From the NCBI RefSeq assembly GCF_003171515.1, contig NC_089399.1:3596001-3660000 (forward strand): a stretch of 64,000 nucleotides of DNA, written 5' to 3'. The position numbers and the translations under genes were made by a program. Of this stretch, positions 57,334 to 64,000 are shown in pieces; within the stretch, counting starts at the first letter, position 1; the number at the start of each line of letters is the position of its first letter. The notes below the pieces were generated by a model. The model did not search any database. It was not told the DNA's origin and saw only the letters and a program-made list of their open reading frames with translations. The stretch is from Pyrenophora tritici-repentis (taxonomy: Eukaryota; Ascomycota; Dothideomycetes; Pleosporales; Pleosporaceae).

Positions 57334-58580
57334 CTAGATGTCATCAGGTCCGGCGAGACCCAACGCCTGCCTTCGCGTCGGCGCATCGGGCTTGTAAAAT
57401 GGATTCTCTGCTAATGCTGTAACCCTCGTTCCATGCCTCGGCTCAGTCCCTTCATAATCCCAGCTCGCGTTGTGGATTGTGATTCTGTTGTCCCAAAGCG
57501 CCGAAGTTCCCGGAGTCCACCGAAAACGAACCTGAGTATCGACGTTGTTCTCGTAAACATCGAAGAGATAGTTAAGGATGACGTCGCTTTCAGCCTTGTC
57601 GAGTCCAACAATGCGGTCCGTAAAAGCGCGGTTGACCCAAAGTGACTTCCATCCGGTCGCTGGATGAACACGGACAATCGGGTGGACGCGTTCAATGTAC
57701 TTGGGGCCGGCGCTAGTGTTGTCGCGGTCAAGGTAGGGATGCGCACTACGGTACACTGCCTCTCTACCGTCGATGATCTTTCTGAAGGCCGGGGAAAGCT
57801 TCTCGTAGGCAGCGTAGCCGGAAGACCAGAGCGTGTCGCCTCCAATCTTTGGAATGGTATCGTTGTGCAAATGTGTTACACTGTAGAAAGTCAGAGATAC
57901 GCTTACTAGTAAAGACTGCTGTCACTTACCCAGCCGGTTGGCGTTCGTGCACCAAGTCGGTGTGCCACCTGGACGCACCACCCGTTTTCCTGAAGCTGGG
58001 AGTGACCTCTGTCGCCTGAAGGTCCGGCCAAAGGACAGTCACTCCCGGAACGCCAGGTACAAATGGTACTTGTGGCTTCACTGGACGTCAGCATAGTAGT
58101 AGTAGGTCGGAAGGGACAACATACGTGGACTTCGATTTCACCGTACCATTCTCCCAGCTTCTTCTGCTGTTGAGGCGAAAGATCTTGGTCACGGAAGAAC
58201 ACCACGCTTCTCTCAGCAATCAAAAGACCGAGCTCATCTTTTTGTTGGTCTGTGAGATCCTTCAGTTGAAGTCCAACGACTTCCGTACCAATATGCGCAG
58301 TCAAATGTATGATTTCTTTTGCAGCGCCAAAAAGCGCCTTCTTCTCTGGATCAGCCCGAGACCCTGGGTCTATATGCTCACGATCATAGTCCCTGATCTT
58401 GTACACGTCGTCGAGGTAAAGTGGTTTCGCTGGCCGGTATGGATAGCCGTTCGACAAGTTGATGCCTGCTTTCTCAAGCCTGATCCTGGCCGGCTCTGGT
58501 AGCTTCAGTGAGTCCTTCCTCGGAGGAAGAGTATCTTTCTCTTGAATATGTTCATGAATGCGAATTGCGCTTGGTGCCAT
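57334..58580 (-). CDS. TauD-family 2-oxoglutarate dioxygenase (382 aa)
   Basis: Exons complement(join(57334-57880, 57930-58075, 58125-58580)), introns 49 bp each. The first uses an AAG acceptor (GTATGT...GTGAAG), which is required to read EIEVH-PQVPFVPGVPG; the second (GTAAGT...CAG) joins QPAG to VTHLHND. The iron-binding H-x-D is WHTDLVHE (His190, Asp192) and the distal histidine is in RITIHNASWDYEG near residue 338, followed by RHGTRV with the 2-oxoglutarate-binding Arg. E-V-VGLQLKDLTDQQKDELG is the usual N-terminal TauD block. Members split taurine, other sulfonates or related small acids, releasing sulfite and an aldehyde; the true substrate cannot be told. Divergent from the flavin monooxygenase at 59174, with an MFS transporter beyond. 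Confidence 0.93.
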
Positions 58581-59173
58581 TATGGAGGTTGCTGTGATGC
58601 GATTGATGATGGCATTTGGTCGGTTGAGCCATCAATCCTTATATCCATACACTACATTCCCTACCCTCTATCGCTCAATGGCTTAATAATATACCTCATA
58701 TCTGAGGGGTCAAGCTGGCTGTGTCGCGTGGTGATTGCGACATTCATGGTTCTGTTGCGGGGTCGATCACATCATCGGCGGGATTATGACGAATACCCAG
58801 TGAACATCTTCCACCTTATCGAACAGAACGGTCGCCTTGTTTCTTGTACAGAAATTGTGGGGTCGTTTGGGTATTTGCAGCTTGATGCGCTAGTGTCTGT
58901 TGTTGGAAGTTCTCTGGATAGTCTAGTGGATGTTCATGATGCGATTCCTATCCACCATCACGCTTTGCGATCCTTCCTGCCATGTCGGAGGTGTGACCAA
59001 TATTGACAGCCTCGCATGCAAAACCCCGCACAATACTAACGGAAAATAGGGAATAGCAATTAGTAATACAAACCTTGAGGTCTCACTGACTGCGAATGAT
59101 CGGGAGTGAATGTATTCGACCATTTCACAAAGCTGTAATGAAACCCAGACCGGATCATACCAGCATTCTGACT
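58581..59173. promoter_or_regulatory. Divergent promoter, TauD-family gene / flavin monooxygenase
   Basis: 593 bp between two divergent start codons, which would allow shared regulation of the two oxidative enzymes. No specific binding site was identified with confidence. Confidence 0.4.
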
Positions 59174-60849
59174 ATGAATTTCCCCTCGAACCGCGTCGCT
59201 GTGATCGGCGCAGGTATCAGTGGTATTGTTGCTGCTGCGCACCTGAAGAAGGAAGGCCTTCATGTCACAGTCTTTGAGCGATCTAGTGCTGCAGGGGGCA
59301 TATGGTAGTCTTCCAATCTAATTCACTAGACGACGAACTCACTTTTTGAAAGGCTATACGATGAGCGAAAGCCTCTGGAGCCCTCATATTCAACAATAGC
59401 CGTTTCGCAAGCTGGAATTACATGTTCAAGTGAAGAGTCGGAAGATATCGAGAGGCTACTTCACGCCCCACCAGGGCAAGTCCTGCCGAACTGTAAATCA
59501 TTTGTAACGAAGAGCTGACTGATTGTAGTCCTTGCTATGTTGGTCTGAGGAACAACGTGAGCACACGTCTACTGGAAACCACGTTGAATCGATTCCCAGC
59601 TGGAACTGAGGATTATGTAACGCACAAAGTTTTGGCAGACTACATACAGAGCACCGCAGTTTCAACGGGGGTACATGATATAACACAGTACGATACCAAC
59701 GTGAGGCATGTTTCGAAAAGTGGTAGATCATGGTCAGTCGAAACAGCAACACTGCAGACCGATACCACAGGTGCCGTCAGATGGGAGATCTCTACTCAGG
59801 TAAAAACTTCTACCATTGCATTTTTTCTTGATTCTAATACTGGTTTAGAGCTTTGATGCGATAGTAGTCGCTTCAGGCCACTACCACTCACCAAAAGTTC
59901 CTACCACCCCTGGACTGGCAGACTGGAAAAGAAGGTGGCCAAATAGGGTAGAACACTCTAAACGCTATCGAAGGCCTGAAAATGCGCATTCAAAGGTATG
60001 CATTGCTTCTGCTTCAGACATTCTCATTTGGTCGGACGTGAGCTGATGATGCTGCAGAACTACTTGCTCGTTGGTGGAAGCGTATCAGCAACGGACATCG
60101 CGCGCGAGCTCGGGCCATATGCAAACAAGATCTTCCAAAGTCAAAGAAATGGCAAATTTGACCTTCCCGCTAGCATGCTGCCTGACAACGCCTACCGGGT
60201 CGACGAGGTGGTATCATACAACGTGCCTGATGTGGGTAAATCAACGTCACTGGGCCCGTCCGAAGCGATCCCAGCTACCGTGACCCTAAAGTCGGGCGCG
60301 AAGATCTGCGACATTCATCATGTCATACTTTGTACGGGTTATCATCTTACTCTACCATTCTTGCCTCAGCTTCACTCGGACAATATACTAGTCGACAAAG
60401 CAGATGAGACAATGCTGGTGACGGATGGGACGCAGTTTCACAACCTACACAAGGATGTCTTCTACATCAACGATCCCACGCTTACCTTTATCGGCGTTCC
60501 TTTCTTCACGGCTACATTCAGCTTATTTGAGTTTCAAGCCATGGTGGTCGCCAAGGTACTCTCTGCTCAGGCGAGGCTTCCTAGCAAAGAGGCCATGCGG
60601 AGAGAATACAACGAGAAGGTGAAGATCAAGGGCCATGGGAAAAAATTTCATAGCCTAAGAGACCAAGAGGCAGACTACGTCAACGAGCTTCTAGCTTGGG
60701 TCAACTCTGACCTAGAGAGAGCAGGCAAAGGGAGGTTGAGCGGACACACAGAGAAATGGCATGCTGCACGAGCGGACAATTTGGCACGGATGAAAGCTTT
60801 ATTTACCAGTACGATCTCTGAGAAGAGACTCGAAGTAACATGTTTGTAG
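59174..60849 (+). CDS. Flavin-dependent monooxygenase, FMO type (487 aa)
   Basis: Exons join(59174-59304, 59353-59475, 59529-59799, 59849-59995, 60058-60849). Phases agree throughout. Introns are 48, 53, 49, 49 and 62 bp... the second is a GC-AG intron (GCAAGT donor at 59476), needed to read [14 protein letters not shown]. The FAD motif GAGISG is at residues 12-17, [15 protein letters not shown] and [11 protein letters not shown] follow, the NADPH motif [11 protein letters not shown] is near 229-239 and the FMO-type C-T-G-Y near 316. FMOs oxygenate nitrogen or sulfur in small molecules. No signal peptide. The start at 59174 was chosen because it puts the FAD motif at the usual distance; the frame is also open further up to 59096. 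Next to a TauD-type dioxygenase and a Dal5-type transporter. Confidence 0.92.
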
Positions 60850-61402
60850 TTTCAATCTTAGATGCAAGGTTGATCACGTGACCCATTCGATTAGTTCGAT
60901 GAACACCGCATTGAACTCCTCAATGCCTTAGGTTATGCATTCTACGCGACGTTAACGAGTTTATCCATTCAAGTTAGGCTCTTAGTCGACATCCCATACG
61001 CACTGGTACTCCGCGGTCCTTATCTCTGGATATAGGCACGCAATCTGCACGCTTGATGGCGACACATGTCACCACCGCGTTTCCATGCAACGCGAGGATC
61101 CCACAACGCACTACATCGGATAAGTGAACCCGGTTTCCCCTTGTACCATACAGACTAACCGCAGATAGCAGAAATCCCGCGTCAACCCTGTCATAACGCC
61201 ATACCAACCCCAGTATGTCGACTTGCGCCTCATGTCGAAGGTGCTGCCATCGTCATGCTAAGCGCCATCAAGAACTGCCAGAGTTATTGGCAAGCTTAAT
61301 TGTGGCGAAGATGAGCTTGCTTTGGTAGCTTAATAAGGTCGCGTGTTTTGCGCATACTTTCTTGCTTCAGCGATAGGTCATTCGCTCCAACATCTTGCGA
61401 AG
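60850..61402. other. Intergenic, transporter promoter
   Basis: 553 bp between two plus-strand genes. A palindromic TCACGTGA lies at 60874-60881, just after the monooxygenase stop. The CACGTG core is frequent in this window, so it carries little weight alone. No gene recognised. Confidence 0.4.
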
Positions 61403-63195
61403 ATGGGTATCCCTCAAAACATTTCGACCGATGTTATCGCAGCAACTTCCAGTACTCATTCCAATGAAGAGGTGAAGCCGAAACCGCACAAGTGGTATTA
61501 CTACCTTTGGGATACCTTGGACAAGCCAAAGGAAGAACGATGGTTCATGTTCAAGCTCGACGCTGCTTTACTTACATTCGCGTCTTTGGGTATGCTGCGA
61601 CACGCCCCCCTTGCTGATACATTGGAACTCACTTTATGCTAGGTTACTTCATCAAATACCTTGATCAAATGAACATCAACAGTGCGTTTGTATCCGGGAT
61701 GTATGCTATAGTCCCCCACCAGTCCGGGCTTGATGACTGACATCATGATAGGAAAGAGGATCTTGGGCTTTACGGCAATCAACTCAACTACATGCAAACC
61801 TGTTGGACAGTGGGTTATGTCATTGGCGAAATCCCCAGCAACATCATCCTGACTCGCATCCGACCGTCGATTTGGATACCGGCTATGGAGGTACGGAGCA
61901 CGCACGCTACATAAAACAACACACTAACAAATACAGCTCACGTGGGCTGTCTTGACATTTTGTCTCTGTCGTGCCAACAGTGCGGAGACTATTTACGCTT
62001 TGCGTTTCCTCGTCGGTAGGTTTCAGCTCATCCTGTTTTTGTTTCGTATCACCAACTAATCTCGCCAAGGCCTCGCCGAAAGCACGTTCTATCCCGGTAT
62101 GCAATACATAATCGGGTCCTGGTATCGTAAGGAAGAGCTAGCTAAGCGCTCGTGCATCTTCCACACCAGCGGCGCAATCGCGACAATGTTTTCCGGCTAC
62201 CTTATGGCTGGAGTATACAAACTCGATGGCCGCGGAGGCTTCCGTGGTTGGCAGTGGCTGTTCATTGTCGATGGAATAATCTCGCTACCCGTTGCTCTAC
62301 TCGGATTCTTTGCGCTGCCCGATCTCCCAGAGATCTCGAAGCCGTTTTACTTGACCAAAGAGGAAGTCGCTTTCGCTCAAAAGCGCATGCAAGATGAAGG
62401 GCGACAGAAGCGACAACCGTATACTCGAGCGAAGATTTGGAAGATCTTCACGTCTTGGCATATTTATGCTCTTGTTGCGCTTTATGTGTTCTTCAACAAC
62501 GGAACTTCTGGTGGACAACCTGTTTTTCAGCAATTCTTGAAGGCAAGCAAGCATCCCGGGTACACTATCAGCCAAATCAACACGGTACGTCTGCTTGATC
62601 TCAGCCTCTAAGTTGGGGAGATACTAACATTGGTGCATAGTACCCAACAGCCACCAACGCTGTCCAAGTCGTCACCACCCTCCTATATGCCTGGACAAGC
62701 GACAGCATCCTAAAAGGATCGCGTTGGCAACCCATCGTCTTCGGCGGCTGCATGAACATCATCTGCTCCACCAGTCTTGCAATCTGGGACATTCCCATCA
62801 AGTGGAAATGGGCCTGCTATATTCTCTCTGGGTTCGGCGGTGGCCTATCCGGCCTGTGTTTCGCCTGGGCACACGAGATCTGCACCCATGATAACGAAGA
62901 ACGAGCCATTGTTGTCGCGGCAATGAACGAGATGGCATATGTGCTTCAGGCGTGGCTGCCATTGCTGGTGTGGAAGCAGGTTGAAGCGCCGCAATACCGC
63001 AAGGGGTTTATCACAGTCACGTGCTTGAGTGTTTTGCTGATTGTGATTGCGCTTACTATTCGGGTGCTGCACGCGAGGGAGCTAGCTCGGAGGCGAAAGA
63101 TTCTGAGTTCTGATAGTATTGAGCGAATTCGTGGTGGTGGAGAGGAAGCGAGACCGAATGTTGATGGGGATCTTGGGTTTAAGAAGGCGCCTTGA
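61403..63195 (+). CDS. MFS transporter, Dal5-like anion:cation symporter family (510 aa)
   Basis: Exons join(61403-61589, 61643-61700, 61752-61890, 61937-62015, 62070-62584, 62641-63195); five introns of 46-56 bp, phases consistent, three with clear CTAAC/CTAAT branch sites. The N-terminus is hydrophilic (about 50 residues); then [46 protein letters not shown] is the typical allantoate-permease start of helices 1-2, GLAESTFYPGMQYIIGSWYRKEE the helix-4 region and FHTSGAIATMFSGYL helix 5. Twelve helices are expected. Family members import allantoate, ureidosuccinate, nicotinate, biotin or, in several fungi, sulfonates. It follows the flavin monooxygenase on the same strand, so may supply its substrate or that of the TauD enzyme; this is inference. 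Confidence 0.92.
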
Positions 63196-64000
63196 GATCT
63201 ATTGCGACTCAATGTATCATTGACTGTTTGACAACTACACAGCGTCCTACGCCCCATTACAATGATATACATACAAACGATGCACACCTCACACTAATAT
63301 TCTGAGATAATACGTCCCATCTTATGGCTTGGTGAAAGATGAGCCAGGGAATCTCAGGAGCTTGTAGTTTGATTTCTATAGGTATCGTGCCCAGCCTTTC
63401 GAATTGACCGCTCCAACGTTAGATCTGCGCCGTGTATAGTAAACGCAGGTAGGATTTCTGTCTCTCTAGAAAGCTCTTTGATACCTGTATCTACGCGAAG
63501 AACACTACGTTCGATACCCGCCAGCAGAACCACGTGATTGGGAAATGACGTCACCATGGATTATGTCGAGCGCGCGACATCCGAGATTGAATGTCTCTCA
63601 CTGTAGACATACGGCCATGGCAAATAAGCAATCCTTATTTATTCCGCATGTATGAGTATTCTCTCTGTGTATGACAAGGGCTGATGTGGGTGGTTTTCGT
63701 TCACATCAGCCCCGCAGGCAACAGCGACGGGGCAGATCTACGCCACATGGTCGCCGTTGCAGAATTATCGCCATACATCAAGCCACAGAACAATACCCGT
63801 CTGTCTAGGTCGTATCGATCGGCGAAAAGATCCTTGCAGGCCCACGCAAAAGGCATTGTCGCCTCCCGGGGTGGCCTCGCGCGCCTCAGCCTGATTGTAT
63901 ATGTCTACCTGTATCCTCAAAATCACATTTTCACTCTGATGTCAAATGGTCACATGAGGAGCTTGTGTACGGACCTCATGTATATAGCTACTCCCACCGG
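63196..64000. other. Right flank, no gene recognised
   Basis: 805 bp to the window edge. One short minus-strand frame at 63354-63557 has no recognisable character. No promoter, repeat or element was identified. Confidence 0.45.

Noticed and set aside
60874..60881. TCACGTGA as a Cbf1-type site linking the TauD/FMO/MFS genes to sulfur control
   Set aside because: CACGTG occurs at least ten times in the window, also in unrelated places (for example about 3369, 23237, 36472, 51767), so a single site is not evidence.
1..64000. CRISPR arrays, bacterial operons, prophage or biosynthetic megasynthase genes
   Set aside because: No repeat-spacer array, no ribosome-binding-site spaced operon, no PKS/NRPS motif was seen; intron-bearing genes show a fungal nuclear genome.

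Overview
The window looks like chromosomal DNA of a filamentous ascomycete, most likely a dothideomycete of the Pleosporales type. This is inferred from the short (46-90 bp) GT-AG introns with CTRAY branch points, the single-copy eukaryotic housekeeping genes (COX15, an NPC1/NCR1 sterol transporter, a KAP123-type importin), HET-domain (heterokaryon incompatibility) remnants, and several fungus-only families. No bacterial, viral or rRNA sequence was seen, and no tRNA was recognised. Exon coordinates were worked out by hand from splice signals and phase and are given in the evidence of each gene.

Layout. 1-10 kb: a broken 575-codon frame with three in-frame stops, then a very large CCCH zinc-finger protein, then about 1.8 kb of A-rich, strand-asymmetric low-complexity sequence. 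10-15.2 kb: COX15 (minus) divergent from a BTB-domain protein (plus). 16-19 kb: a HET-domain gene that is clearly dead; it carries a premature stop in a conserved motif, a hAT-like MITE with perfect 8-bp target duplication, and a second likely insertion. 20.5-29.8 kb: an amino-acid permease, a decayed single-pass membrane protein, a four-helix membrane protein and several small proteins of unknown function. 29.9-41.4 kb: NCR1, KAP123 and a DUF2433 phosphoesterase-like RGG protein. 42.9-48.7 kb: three minus-strand low-complexity genes, one holding a 50-bp perfect palindrome and a 9-bp minisatellite in its coding sequence. 50-57 kb: an accessory stretch with a frameshifted 2OG-Fe(II) oxygenase relic, a small intact gene with a 5-bp first exon, an alpha/beta hydrolase, and two abutting truncated gene fragments, one of them the C-terminal half of a HET protein. 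57.3-63.2 kb: a TauD-family dioxygenase, a flavin monooxygenase and a Dal5-type MFS transporter, which may form a small catabolic cluster for a sulfonate or other nitrogen/sulfur compound.

The housekeeping genes are intact with clean introns, while decay is concentrated in the accessory genes (HET, 2OG oxygenase, membrane protein). Three stop codons in one frame and the Gln-to-stop change in the HET gene are all of the kind made by C-to-T mutation, which fits, but does not prove, RIP-like mutation. The most striking observations are the MITE-disrupted HET gene whose frame is exactly restored when the element plus one target duplication is subtracted, and the 50-bp spacerless palindrome inside an open reading frame.
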